17,586 bases of DNA. Source: Lachnospiraceae bacterium (GTDB lineage Bacteria > Bacillota > Clostridia > Lachnospirales > Lachnospiraceae). The stretch is taken from the NCBI GenBank assembly GCA_900755865.1, contig CAAEHZ010000475.1:1-17586 (forward strand), in the 5' to 3' direction. Below are positions 1-8,849 of this stretch, piece by piece. Within the stretch, counting starts at the first letter, position 1; every line of letters starts with the position of its first letter. The notes below the pieces were generated by a model. The model had not been told where the DNA came from and did not search any database. It saw nothing but the letters and a program-made list of their open reading frames with translations. Both the position numbers and the translations under genes were made by a program.

Positions 1-42
1 TACTATCACCGCACACAGCTTTTCCGTTTTCTGACCGTTCAA
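1..42 (-). CDS. Response regulator, first 14 codons only (cut by window edge)
   Basis: The only visible part reads MNGQKTEKLCAVIV, which matches the first beta strand of a receiver domain that normally continues into the acidic DDE pocket. The start is a TTG whose last two bases lie in the TGA stop of the sensor kinase. An excellent ribosome binding site (AAAGGAGGGGG, 7 nt upstream) is embedded in the last codons of the kinase gene, which fixes this start. The position directly after a YesM-type kinase makes a YesN-type regulator (receiver plus AraC-type DNA-binding domain) the natural partner. That identity is inferred from context, because only 14 residues are visible. Confidence 0.6.
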   Translation of the reverse strand, partial: MNGQKTEKLCAVIV

Positions 43-1829
43 CTGATTTCCCCCTCCTTTCCTTCCAGAGTGACAATAAAACCGCCCCCTGCCAGATTAT
101 TCACGGAATACCGGAAACTGTCCCCATAGTACAGAGCCATCCGCACCAATGTATTTTTGATTCCGATATTTTCATTTTCCCTTAAAGGCTCCGGGCTTTT
201 TGCCTGTTTTATCCTTTCTGCAATTTCCAGTTTCATTTCCTCCAGCGCCTTCTCCGGCATCCCGGCGCCGTTATCCATAATGGAGATTATCCAGTTTCCA
301 TTGCGGATATACCCCCGGATAACAATAGAAAGCTCTCTGTGGGAGGCATCAAAGCCATGCTCAAAAATGTTTTCCACAAAGGGCTGCAATACAATACGCA
401 GGGTTTTCTGCTTCTTTACTTCCTCCTCACAGAAGATCTGAAACTTCAGCTTATCCTCAAACCGCAGCTTCATCAGCTGCAGATACCGCTCCGTATTTTC
501 CAGTTCTTCCTCAAAGGTGGCATAACTGCTCTCCTTTTCGGTAATGGCATATTTTAATACTCTCGCCAGCATCTGACAGGAATCATAAATCCTGTCATCC
601 CCCACATCCGCTCCCATAATACCGATGCTGTTTAAGGTATTATAGAGAAAATGGGGATTTATCTGCGCCTGAAGATAACTGAGTCTTTCCTTGGACTGCA
701 GGGTTTTCAGGGCAATTTCATTTTCTATCATGGTATCCAGACGCTGCCGCATCCTGAAAAATTCCGTGTAAAGAATCTGGATTTCCCGGAAAGGAATCTG
801 TTCTATCTCGAAGCTTTCCTCATGCAGGTTCCGCACTGTGGTATCCTGCATCTTTCTGGTAAATGCAGTTAAGGGGGAGGACATCATATGGGCAAACAGC
901 AAAATAACCCCAAAGGTCAGCACCGCCACACTGGTTCCGGTAATACCGATAACGGCAAAATCCCCCCAGTTTTTATGGAGGATATCACTTTTCGAGGCAA
1001 TGGTAACGACACATAACGGGCTGTCCTGCGTCTGGGAAGAGGAAGTCAGATATTCCTTTTCCAATCCTCCGCAAAGCCCTCTCACATCCGTTACAGACTC
1101 CTCACTCCAGGGAAAGCCCTCACTCTGATACAGCACATGCCCCTCACATAAGAGCATGATTTCCATATCATAAAGGGAACTGCTTTCCAGAAGCTGCTGC
1201 AGATTTTCTCCGGTAAGCTGTACTCCCAAAAAGCCGATAACATCCCCGGGGCTTCTCACGGAACGCACCAGAGAAAAGCTTTCCGTACTTACATTGGGCA
1301 GACTGTGTTCTGATATGGGAAGCAGAATTTCCTTTCCGTAATTCGTCCGGGCTGTCTGTATCCAGTCAAATTCCTCTGAAAAATCCTGGGGCAGCCTGTA
1401 GGTATAGTTATAGTACCGGTTATACTCCTCGTTTGTCATATAATAGCCCGTATCCGTAAAGAAAACGATACGATAGGAAGAACTGATATAGGAATAGGAG
1501 CTGATTGCCCTTGCAAGCTGATTATAATTCTGAATCATTTCGTAGGCAGTCGCTCCCTTGTCATTCAGCCCCTTTGCCGCCGACAGAAACCTTTCGCTGG
1601 ACAGCAAATCCAGAGAAATAAAGGACATGGTATTGCGGATGGATTCCATCTGCATCTCCAGAAGCTGTGCCGTATAATCTGTGGTACTCTGCATTTCCTG
1701 CTTGGCTGCATTCCATTTCAAATGAAAAAGGACAACGGTTATGCAGAGAAGAGGAAGCAGGGCTGCAATGGAATACGTCAATAGTAATCTGCTTAAAAAA
1801 CTGCCTTTTTCTTTTCTCTTCTCTGTCAT
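39..1829 (-). CDS. YesM-type sensor histidine kinase of a sugar-sensing two-component system
   Basis: A membrane sensor kinase of 596 residues. An N-terminal transmembrane helix (about residues 14-36) is followed by a large extracellular sensor region and a second helix (about 288-315). A HAMP-like linker leads to the His_kinase domain, with the phospho-acceptor His393 in QINPHFLYNTLNSIG. The ATPase domain has its N box in QPFVENIFEHG (482-492) and its G1 box in DNGAGMP (519-525). This is the PF06580 architecture typical of YesM kinases. The gene lies 21 bp downstream of two sugar ABC permeases and overlaps the following response regulator start, so it is very probably the sensor that controls this importer. 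The ligand cannot be deduced. The Shine-Dalgarno (GGAAAGGA, 9-10 nt from the ATG) is moderate. Confidence 0.93.
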   Translation of the reverse strand: MTEKRKEKGSFLSRLLLTYSIAALLPLLCITVVLFHLKWNAAKQEMQSTTDYTAQLLEMQMESIRNTMSFISLDLLSSERFLSAAKGLNDKGATAYEMIQNYNQLARAISSYSYISSSYRIVFFTDTGYYMTNEEYNRYYNYTYRLPQDFSEEFDWIQTARTNYGKEILLPISEHSLPNVSTESFSLVRSVRSPGDVIGFLGVQLTGENLQQLLESSSLYDMEIMLLCEGHVLYQSEGFPWSEESVTDVRGLCGGLEKEYLTSSSQTQDSPLCVVTIASKSDILHKNWGDFAVIGITGTSVAVLTFGVILLFAHMMSSPLTAFTRKMQDTTVRNLHEESFEIEQIPFREIQILYTEFFRMRQRLDTMIENEIALKTLQSKERLSYLQAQINPHFLYNTLNSIGIMGADVGDDRIYDSCQMLARVLKYAITEKESSYATFEEELENTERYLQLMKLRFEDKLKFQIFCEEEVKKQKTLRIVLQPFVENIFEHGFDASHRELSIVIRGYIRNGNWIISIMDNGAGMPEKALEEMKLEIAERIKQAKSPEPLRENENIGIKNTLVRMALYYGDSFRYSVNNLAGGGFIVTLEGKEGEIS

Positions 1830-1850
1830 AACCAGCTTGTCCTTTCCGTT

Positions 1851-2687
1851 TTAGCCCTTTACGGAGCCTGCGGTCATTCCCTCCAGTATCTTCTGATTCA
1901 GGAAAATATATAACAGAATCAGAGGCAGGGAAACCACAATGGCTGCTGTAAAAAGATGTCCATAATCCGTTGTCCATGCCGATTTTAAGGAATATACAAA
2001 AAGCTGTACCGTCTGGGTACTGGAACCGGACATATAATACTGGGGATTCTGGAAATCATTATAAATCAACACGGACCGAAGGATAATTACGGTAGCTGTA
2101 ATCGGCTTGATTAACGGGAAAATAATTCCGGTATAAAGGGTCATCGCACCGCATCCGTCAATAATGGCTGCCTCATCAATCTCCCGGGGTACAGAGCTGA
2201 TATAGCCCTTGTACAGCATCACCGCGAAGGGGAACATGGTAGCAATTTCCACCAGACAAAGTCCAAACAGGGTATTCGCCACATGTAACAGATTTAACAT
2301 CCAGTAGGTAGGAATGACGGAGGCAGGAACAATCAGGCCTGCCACAATCAGCTTGTTGGAGGCTCTGCTCAAAAGCCCCGTCCTTCTCTGCATAATCAAC
2401 GCCGTAGCTGAGGAAACCAGCACCAGAAAAACAACCGACACCAGCGTAATCACAACGCTGTTTTTAAACGCCTTTAACAATGCATGGTGCTGATAGCTGA
2501 AAATAAAGGCGAGATTTTCAAACAGCTTCCATTCCTTCGGCAGCGACAGATTCAGTCTTGCCGCTTCTTCCGTGTTTTTGCAGGCTGTAATAATTACGAA
2601 ATAAAATATAAGCCAGTGTGTCACAAAGGTCAAGAGCACCAATAGTACCTCTATGATTTTAGAAAAAATACTTCTTTTCTTCGTCAT
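1851..2687 (-). CDS. Carbohydrate ABC transporter permease, MalG type (CUT1)
   Basis: A 278-residue inner-membrane permease with about six hydrophobic segments and the cytoplasmic EAA loop (EIDEAAIIDGCGAMTLYTGI) that docks on the ATPase. The N-terminal segment and the position of the EAA loop about 100 residues from the C terminus are those of the MalG/YcjP branch of the CUT1 family. The ATG overlaps the TGA stop of the upstream permease (ATGTCATGA), with GGGAGG 10 nt before it, so the two permeases are translationally coupled. It should form a heterodimer with the neighbour and import a sugar or oligosaccharide. No ATP-binding subunit is encoded nearby; Firmicute CUT1 systems often share an MsmX-type ATPase encoded elsewhere. 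Confidence 0.93.
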   Translation of the reverse strand: MTKKRSIFSKIIEVLLVLLTFVTHWLIFYFVIITACKNTEEAARLNLSLPKEWKLFENLAFIFSYQHHALLKAFKNSVVITLVSVVFLVLVSSATALIMQRRTGLLSRASNKLIVAGLIVPASVIPTYWMLNLLHVANTLFGLCLVEIATMFPFAVMLYKGYISSVPREIDEAAIIDGCGAMTLYTGIIFPLIKPITATVIILRSVLIYNDFQNPQYYMSGSSTQTVQLFVYSLKSAWTTDYGHLFTAAIVVSLPLILLYIFLNQKILEGMTAGSVKG

Positions 2688-3550
2688 GACATATCAACCT
2701 CCCGCTTTGCGACATAGGAATTGATAGGAAATACGATAAATGCAACGATGATAAACAGGATAACGTTTCCTGCCGTTGCCAGTCCGTAGCTTCCCCGGGC
2801 AAACAGCTTGTAGATAACTGTTCCCAGGACTTCGGAAGAATAACCGGGGCCGCCTCCGGTAAGCGCCTGAACCAAATCGTAGCTTCTTAAGCCTCCAATC
2901 AGACACAGTGTTAAAACCGTATTGAAGGAAGGTATCAGAAGGGGTAATGTAATCTTCCGGAAGGCTCTCCAGGGAGATGCTCCGTCAATGGCAGCCGCCT
3001 CATAATAGGACTTGGGGATTGCACAGATGCCCGCAATCAGGATAATCGTGACTGTACCGATACCCTTCCAGATATCCGCCACAATACAGGTCATCAGTGC
3101 AAACCGCTTATCCGTCAGCCACCGGACCGCGTCCAGTCCAATCAGTTGTAAAAACTGATTGACTGTTCCCGCGGGTTCCAGAATTGCCCGAAATGCCAGT
3201 GCCACCACTACATTTCCCAGCAGATAGGGGAAAAAGATGACAATTTTTAAATAATTGCCGCTCTTAATACCGTTGCAGATATACTGTGCCAGCAAGAGTC
3301 CCAGAATAATTTTGACAGAACAGGTAACAAGTGCAAAGATTGCTGTATTGATTAACGCTGTTCTTGTATTTGTCATGGAAAAGAAAGTGATAAAGTTTTC
3401 CAATCCCACAAATCTTGCTTCCTTCAGATTCCAGATAGTCATGGAGAAGTAAAAGGAGGCAAAGGTCGGAATGATAAAAATGATAATGTAGGTAATCAGT
3501 CCCGGCGCAGCCAGCCAGATTGGATACGTCTTTCGATTCAGCTTCTGCAT
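2684..3550 (-). CDS. Carbohydrate ABC transporter permease, MalF/UgpA type (CUT1)
   Basis: A 288-residue inner-membrane permease. The N terminus (KTYPIWLAAPGLITYIIIF) and the motif FYFSMTIWNL are typical of UgpA/LacF-type sugar permeases, and the EAA loop is clear (EAAAIDGASPWRAFRKITLP). About six hydrophobic helices are visible. The gene starts 21 bp after the stop of the binding-protein gene with a good site (AAGGGG), and its 3' end overlaps the MalG-type permease by 4 bp. The order binding protein, MalF-type, MalG-type is the standard CUT1 operon order. The substrate is not determined by sequence; the nearby GH115 enzyme suggests plant oligosaccharides, but that is inference. Confidence 0.93.
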   Translation of the reverse strand: MQKLNRKTYPIWLAAPGLITYIIIFIIPTFASFYFSMTIWNLKEARFVGLENFITFFSMTNTRTALINTAIFALVTCSVKIILGLLLAQYICNGIKSGNYLKIVIFFPYLLGNVVVALAFRAILEPAGTVNQFLQLIGLDAVRWLTDKRFALMTCIVADIWKGIGTVTIILIAGICAIPKSYYEAAAIDGASPWRAFRKITLPLLIPSFNTVLTLCLIGGLRSYDLVQALTGGGPGYSSEVLGTVIYKLFARGSYGLATAGNVILFIIVAFIVFPINSYVAKREVDMS

Positions 3551-3571
3551 AGATATTCCCCTTTTTTTATT

Positions 3572-4984
3572 TTACCAGCCCTGAATGCCCTTCTGCTGTG
3601 CATCCGTTTCGTTGTCCTTTTCAATCTCTGCGATTGCCTGTTCCGGTGTATATTCGCCGGTTTCTGCCATCTGGAGAATTGTTACCATGTTGGAACCCTT
3701 GATATTACAGGTATATTCCATAACAGAGGTAGATGCCTTTGCAACCCATTCCTGAGCTTCCTTTGCTGCGCTGGAAATGGTATCCGGCAGAGTCACATTG
3801 TTCAGCATGAAAGCGCCTGTAGGGGTTGTTACCTTACAGTAAGCATCAATCGCATCGCTGGTTGTCAGGTATTCCATCAATGCCAGAGCGCACTCTTCCT
3901 TCTCAGGAGCAATGTTGGCGCCGACACACCATGCTACGGGCATCCAGGTTGCCACACCACGTACATTTGCATCTGTATCCGGCAGAGGGAAGAAGCCGAT
4001 GCCTTCTACCTTGTCAGGTGCTACCTTGGAAAGGGTTGCCATAATGTTTGTACGGGAGAAGGTCATAACCGCATCTCCGTTTGCCAGGTCTGTTGCAGAC
4101 TTTTCAGCGCTTACGGACAGGGGGTCTGCATCCTGATAACCCTTTGTATACAAATCATTCAGCTTGCGAAGACCTCTCATATAGGTTTCGGACTCATGAA
4201 GTGTTGTTTCCTTATTGGTATACTTGTCTGCAAAACCGGGGTCCTCATTCCATACATAGTAATACTGGGAAAGGAACAGAATCTGGGAGCCTGCGCCATC
4301 GCTGTAAGGGGTGGAAACAGGAACCTTGTCCGTCTTTGTCTTGATGGTCTCGCAGTTTGCCAGAAACTCATCCCAGGTCTTGGGAATCTCAAGTCCCAGC
4401 TCCTCATAAACTGCCTTATTATAGAAGCAGCCTGCTACATTGGAGGTTGTCAGCGGAATACAGTAAATGGCTCCGGTCTTGTCGTCGGATACCAAATCCA
4501 GATAGGGAGCTGCCACATTTTCATGAATCCAGTCCTGTCCGGACAAATCGTAAATATTGGCTGCCGGGTCCAGCTTGTCAAGCTGTGCGCCGATGGAGCT
4601 CTGGAAAATATCCGGCAGATTTCCGGTTGCTGCTCTGACTTCCAGTGTGTAAACTGCTTCTTCGGAATCAGAGGAGAGAAGCTCTACTTCGATTTTACAG
4701 CCGGTCAGCTCTTCAAAGGCATCAAACTGCGCCTGCAGGGCATCCCCAACCTCTCCGGTGGTGGAGTGTGCGATGTTTAAGGTAATTCCCTCAAAGTTCC
4801 ATTCCCCATCGCTTCCCGTATCTGACGGTGTTGTACTGCTCTGTGTCGCATCAGAGGATGTCTGACTGCTCTGGGAAGAGCCCGGTGCAGAGGAATCGCT
4901 TCCCTGAGTGCTGCTGTTTCCGCATGCTGTCATTCCCAGAAGCATGCTCATTCCCAACACTAATGCTAATGCTTTCTTTTTCAT
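3572..4984 (-). CDS. Extracellular solute-binding lipoprotein of the CUT1 sugar importer
   Basis: A 470-residue type 1 extracellular solute-binding protein. The N terminus is a lipoprotein signal peptide with lipobox GMTAC (Cys21), followed by a Ser/Thr/Gln-rich linker to about residue 60 that tethers the binding domain to the membrane. The mature domain has family features such as ITLNIAHSTTGE, DIFQSSIGAQLDKLD and the segment YNKAVYEELGLEIPKTWDEF, which is characteristic of sugar-binding proteins. A strong site (AAGGAGGG) precedes the ATG. It is the first gene of the transporter operon, following a strong terminator. I could not find a convincing promoter in 4985-5099: a TAGAAT lies at the right place but without a good -35 box. 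Confidence 0.93.
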   Translation of the reverse strand: MKKKALALVLGMSMLLGMTACGNSSTQGSDSSAPGSSQSSQTSSDATQSSTTPSDTGSDGEWNFEGITLNIAHSTTGEVGDALQAQFDAFEELTGCKIEVELLSSDSEEAVYTLEVRAATGNLPDIFQSSIGAQLDKLDPAANIYDLSGQDWIHENVAAPYLDLVSDDKTGAIYCIPLTTSNVAGCFYNKAVYEELGLEIPKTWDEFLANCETIKTKTDKVPVSTPYSDGAGSQILFLSQYYYVWNEDPGFADKYTNKETTLHESETYMRGLRKLNDLYTKGYQDADPLSVSAEKSATDLANGDAVMTFSRTNIMATLSKVAPDKVEGIGFFPLPDTDANVRGVATWMPVAWCVGANIAPEKEECALALMEYLTTSDAIDAYCKVTTPTGAFMLNNVTLPDTISSAAKEAQEWVAKASTSVMEYTCNIKGSNMVTILQMAETGEYTPEQAIAEIEKDNETDAQQKGIQGW

Positions 4985-5099
4985 AAAAACCCTCCTTATT
5001 TGTTCGGATATGTTTTGTTCCCTGTTACAGTTTCATTCTAGCGCATCTGAAAAAATCTTCTATGGAAAATCAGAAACGGGATTATCGAAAAAAAACAGT

Positions 5100-5128
5100 A
5101 AAAAAAGGAGTCTGTCTATCCAGACCCC
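5100..5128 (-). terminator. Rho-independent terminator after the ABC exporter genes
   Basis: On the minus strand GGGGTCTG, a 6-nt loop and CAGACTCC form an 8-bp stem with one G-U pair, followed by seven T. It starts 9 bp after the stop of the exporter gene and separates the exporter unit from the sugar-importer operon. Confidence 0.88.
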
Positions 5129-5137
5129 TTTCCCGTT

Positions 5138-6904
5138 TTATCTTGCCAGTTCGTAATAATAGCCTTTCTTTGCCATCAATTCTTCATGTGTACCTTCCTC
5201 GGCAATTCCCTTGTTCCGGATATACAGAATCCTGTCTGCATTCCGGATTGTGGAAAGCCGGTGGGCTACAATAAAGGAGGTTTTTCCCTTTAACAGGACT
5301 TCCAGCGCTTCCTGTATCAGAAGCTCCGTTTCCGTATCAATGGCACTGGTGGCTTCATCCAGAATCACCACGGAAGGATTTTTCAAAACAATTCTGGCAA
5401 AGCTGATAAGCTGCCTCTCTCCCGCGGATAAGCCGCTGCCCCGCTCCTCCAGCACATGCTGGTAGCCGTCCTTCAGCCGCCTGATAAATTTATCCGCAAA
5501 AATAGCTTTTGCCGCCGCAATACATTCCTCATCCGTGGCATCCCATCTGCCGTACCGGATATTGTCCATAATGGTTCCCTTGAAAATAAAGGGGTCCTGC
5601 ATCAGCACTCCCACCTCAGAACGCAGGGAATGCAGGCTGGCATCCCGCACATCCACATCATCAATCCTGACGCTTCCCTGCTTTACATCATAAAACCGGG
5701 TCAGCATATTGATGACCGTGGTTTTTCCCGCTCCCGTAGGTCCCACCAGAGCAATCATTTCTCCGGGACGCACATGCAGGTTAAAATGCTCCAGAATATT
5801 GACATCCTCATCATAGGAAAAAGTCACATCCTCAAAATCAACCTTCCCCCTGACATCCTTTAATTCTATGGGATTTTCCTTATCCTGAATGTCCACGGGG
5901 TAGTCAATGGTATCAAATACCTGCTCCAGATTGGAGCTTACCTGGGCAAGCTCCTGAATAATCGTGGAAATCTGGGATAAGGGGTCCTGAAAGGAACTCA
6001 TATAAGTAGTAAAGGTAATCACCATACCTGCTGTAATTCCCTCGTTTCCGCCGAGAATCATGGATAACGCCACCCCGAAAATGCACAGGGTTCCCACATT
6101 CCAGAACAGCTGTACCACAGGGCTGTTCAACCGGGAACGCTTTACAATCGTCCACCACATATTTACGCTGTCCTCATGTATCTGGCGGTAAATCTCCTTA
6201 TTCTTCTCAATCCGGTTATAATTCTTGACAATCTGCTCTCCCATAATGGATTCCACTAAAAAAGCGGTACGGTTGGAGTTTTTCGCCCGGTGCGCCGTAT
6301 ACATCTTCTTTAAATAGGAACGAAGGAGAAAAACAATGGTCATCATGGGAACCACCGTAGCAAAAACAATTACCGTCAGCATGGGACTTAAGGACAGCAT
6401 GAACACTGTCACCACCACGATTTTTACAATGTAAATGGCAAACATCATTACATAGTTTGTAAAAAAGTCTGCCAGACCGTTAATATATTCCGTTACCCGG
6501 ACAACAATCTTGCCATCCGGCCTGTTGTCAAAATAATCAAAGGAAAGAAGCTGCAGCCGGTCAAAAATATCTGTTCTAATCTGGGTGATAATCCGAAAGC
6601 CCATCCGTCCCATGCTGCGGGACTGAATAAAGGTAGACAGGATTTCCACCGTGGAAAGCAGCACCAGCCCGCCGCCCACCAGCGCCAGCTCCCTGTAATT
6701 CTTCTCCACCACCGTCTTATCCACAATCACCTTCAGCAGCCTTGGCGGCAAAAGGGATACCACCGCAGCAACCAGCATCATCACACTTACCAGAACCAGT
6801 ATCTTCTTATAAGGAAGAATATATTTCAGGGTGCGCAGAAGCTGCTTCATATCTATCTTTTTTTCAATTTTTTCGTCCTCAAAAAAGGTGTTCCGTTTAG
6901 CCAT
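5138..6904 (-). CDS. ABC exporter half-transporter, catalytically canonical subunit
   Basis: A 588-residue half-transporter with an N-terminal six-helix membrane domain (about 30-310) and a C-terminal ATPase. Visible motifs are Walker A GPTGAGKT (Lys394), Walker B VVILDE with the catalytic Glu517, H-loop His548 (IVAHRLSTI) and a signature reading LSAGE (492-496) instead of LSGGQ. The ATG at 6904 is chosen because GGAGGGGAG lies just before it; a TTG five codons upstream has no such site. It overlaps the stop of the upstream half-transporter by 8 bp, so the two are translated together. The pair fits the MdlA/MdlB or TM287/288-type heterodimeric exporters, whose substrates range from drugs to lipids and peptides. 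The substrate here is unknown. Confidence 0.93.
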   Translation of the reverse strand: MAKRNTFFEDEKIEKKIDMKQLLRTLKYILPYKKILVLVSVMMLVAAVVSLLPPRLLKVIVDKTVVEKNYRELALVGGGLVLLSTVEILSTFIQSRSMGRMGFRIITQIRTDIFDRLQLLSFDYFDNRPDGKIVVRVTEYINGLADFFTNYVMMFAIYIVKIVVVTVFMLSLSPMLTVIVFATVVPMMTIVFLLRSYLKKMYTAHRAKNSNRTAFLVESIMGEQIVKNYNRIEKNKEIYRQIHEDSVNMWWTIVKRSRLNSPVVQLFWNVGTLCIFGVALSMILGGNEGITAGMVITFTTYMSSFQDPLSQISTIIQELAQVSSNLEQVFDTIDYPVDIQDKENPIELKDVRGKVDFEDVTFSYDEDVNILEHFNLHVRPGEMIALVGPTGAGKTTVINMLTRFYDVKQGSVRIDDVDVRDASLHSLRSEVGVLMQDPFIFKGTIMDNIRYGRWDATDEECIAAAKAIFADKFIRRLKDGYQHVLEERGSGLSAGERQLISFARIVLKNPSVVILDEATSAIDTETELLIQEALEVLLKGKTSFIVAHRLSTIRNADRILYIRNKGIAEEGTHEELMAKKGYYYELAR

Positions 6905-8717
6905 TGTTCTCCCCTCCAATCACTTCCGCCTGCTGCTGTTGCTGTACCCGGTACACATGGGCAAAGCTGCCATTCTGCCGCATCAGCTCTTCAAAGGAAC
7001 CTCTTTCCGTAATCTGCCCGTCCTTCATATACAGGATTTCGTCACAGTCCACCACAGAGGAAAAACGGTGCGCCGTAATAATCAGGGTCTTTTCCGAAAA
7101 ATGGTCATGGATATTCTGTAAAACAACATGCTCTGTATTCACATCCAGCGCACTGGTGGAATCATCCAGCACAAAAATCGGCGCATTTTTCAGGAACGCT
7201 CTGGCAATGGAAATTCTCTGCTTCTGCCCGCCGGAAATTCCCAGTCCCCGCTCTCCCACAATCGTCTTGTACCGCTCGGACAAAGCATCAATAAACTTGT
7301 CTGCCTCCGCATCCGCTGCCGCCTTCGTCACCATCCGCTCATCAATATCGGAACGGCTGAAGGCTATGTTGGACTCAATGGTATTGGAAAACAGGAAAAC
7401 ATCCTGAAAGACATAGGAATACATATTCCGCAGATTCTCCAGCCTGAAATCCCTGATATCATGTCCGTCTATGGTGATGCTGCCGGAAGTAATATCACAG
7501 ATTCTGACAAGGGTTTTCAGCAAAACGCTCTTGCCTGAGCCTGTTTCCCCTACAATTCCCAGCTTCTTTCCATAGGGAATACTGACATTTATATGCTTTA
7601 ATATCTCCTGTCCCTCCAGCGTCAGGGAAACATCCTTCAGTTCTATATCCGGGGCATCGCTTCGCAAATCTCCTTCTGTCCCCTCCGGCACCCGGCTTTC
7701 CTTCTCTATAAAATGCTTCAACGCCAGCCCGGCGATGGTCTGCTGCTGCATATTGAAGATGTGGTTGTTAATGCTGGTAATATTGTTCATAAACCGTAAC
7801 ACATAGGTTGAAGAAGACAGAATATATCCCACCGTCAGATACCCCTGCATAACCAGCACCGCACCGATGAGAATCGTGCTGATATAGGCAATCTGCTTAA
7901 TGGTATTAAAGGTCAAATCAAATTTGGAGGAAAGCCAGATTTGATTTACTCTGGCATCCAGAAAGTTATTGTTTACCCGCTTAAACTTTTCCCGCTCCAA
8001 GTCCTCATTGGTAAAGGAACGGACAATCCGCACTGCGGCAATATTCTCCTGGGTTGTCAGGTTCATTTCCGAACTTCTTTCCCGGATTTCCTTAAAGTTC
8101 TGCCGCGCCTTCCGTTTAAAGTCCAGCACTGTCTTTACCAGAAATGGCATCAGAATCAGCGGAATAATAATGAAAGAAATATTGATGCCCGCAATCAGCA
8201 CCAACGTGGTGGCAAGCATAAAAACCGCATCCAGCAGATAGGGAATCCTGTGGGAAAACAGCTCCTTAAACATGATGGTATCACTGTTTAAAATCTGCAA
8301 TAACTCGCCGGAGTTATATTCCGCAATGGTTGCCGAATCAAGCTGCATCAGCTTTTCATAGGTCAGATACCGCAAATCTGTTTCCAGATTTAAGCCTACC
8401 CGCTCCTGTATTAAATCCCTGAGATAAATCAGCACAATCCGAAGCAGAATCAATACCCCGTAAACCGCCGCGATGGTAAAAAACAACTGCATGGTATGGG
8501 GCTGCCCGTATTTTCCCGTCAGAAGGAAATGGAAGGCACCGCCGCTTTCCTCCGTCACCTCTCCGCCCTGAATACAGAAATCAATCAAAATTCCCGTCAA
8601 AAGCGGCAGCATAAGCTCCGCAAAAATTCCCAGAATACTGAAAATCTCCGCAAGCACTGCTGCCGCCATGTTTCTTTTAAAATAGCGATATCCGAACCGT
8701 AATGTTTCTGTTTCCAT
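6897..8717 (-). CDS. ABC exporter half-transporter with degenerate ATP site
   Basis: A 606-residue half-transporter: a membrane domain in the first 300 or so residues, then an ATPase with Walker A GETGSGKS (Lys396), canonical signature ISGGQ (494-498) and H-loop His550 (ITAHRFSSV). Walker B reads FVLDD, so the catalytic glutamate is replaced by Asp519. This is the hallmark of the non-catalytic subunit in heterodimeric exporters. The C terminus ends in a short Gln run (VQQQQQAEV). The ATG at 8717 was chosen over longer in-frame starts because a promoter lies at 8757-8785, inside the would-be extension, and GGCGGGAG precedes this ATG. It is the first gene of a two-gene unit with the following exporter half. 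Confidence 0.93.
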   Translation of the reverse strand: METETLRFGYRYFKRNMAAAVLAEIFSILGIFAELMLPLLTGILIDFCIQGGEVTEESGGAFHFLLTGKYGQPHTMQLFFTIAAVYGVLILLRIVLIYLRDLIQERVGLNLETDLRYLTYEKLMQLDSATIAEYNSGELLQILNSDTIMFKELFSHRIPYLLDAVFMLATTLVLIAGINISFIIIPLILMPFLVKTVLDFKRKARQNFKEIRERSSEMNLTTQENIAAVRIVRSFTNEDLEREKFKRVNNNFLDARVNQIWLSSKFDLTFNTIKQIAYISTILIGAVLVMQGYLTVGYILSSSTYVLRFMNNITSINNHIFNMQQQTIAGLALKHFIEKESRVPEGTEGDLRSDAPDIELKDVSLTLEGQEILKHINVSIPYGKKLGIVGETGSGKSVLLKTLVRICDITSGSITIDGHDIRDFRLENLRNMYSYVFQDVFLFSNTIESNIAFSRSDIDERMVTKAAADAEADKFIDALSERYKTIVGERGLGISGGQKQRISIARAFLKNAPIFVLDDSTSALDVNTEHVVLQNIHDHFSEKTLIITAHRFSSVVDCDEILYMKDGQITERGSFEELMRQNGSFAHVYRVQQQQQAEVIGGENNG

Positions 8718-8756
8718 TGCTCTCCCGCCCTTGCTTTTCTTTATCTGTTCGTTCCC

Positions 8757-8785
8757 AGTATAGACTTTCTTTAAAAGCCTTGCAA
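8757..8785 (-). promoter_or_regulatory. Promoter of the ABC exporter unit
   Basis: On the minus strand TTGCAA (8785-8780), a 17-bp spacer and TATACT (8762-8757) form a good vegetative promoter, placing the transcript start about 33 nt before the exporter ATG. The -35 element lies inside a 12-bp palindrome (GCCTTGCAAGGC), which could be an operator. Confidence 0.65.
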
Positions 8786-8849
8786 GGCGGTTAGCAAAAA
8801 AAAACACCGTTTCTGTTCTATCTTGCCAAATTATAAGTAATTTTTTGTT

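Noticed and set aside
3826..4780. Several plus-strand open frames antisense to the binding-protein gene, up to 194 codons
   Set aside because: They are shadows of a well-supported gene, with no ribosome sites and no family-like features.
4985..5099. Promoter of the sugar-importer operon around TAGAAT
   Set aside because: No acceptable -35 box at 16-18 bp, and no cre-like site that I could find.
8718..8807. Longer start of the first exporter subunit (MFFFANRLARLL...)
   Set aside because: The extension contains the promoter at 8757-8785; the ATG at 8717 has a ribosome site and matches the usual start of the family.
8815..8835. Similarity to the 3' end of the second exporter gene (TGGCAAGATA, with L-A-R-stop in both places)
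   Set aside because: Only 10 exact bases within about 17 of 21 matches; too short to claim a duplicated gene end.
8793..8840. Possible terminator after the LplA-like gene (run of nine T on the minus strand)
   Set aside because: Only a 4-5 bp weak hairpin precedes the T run; not enough to call.
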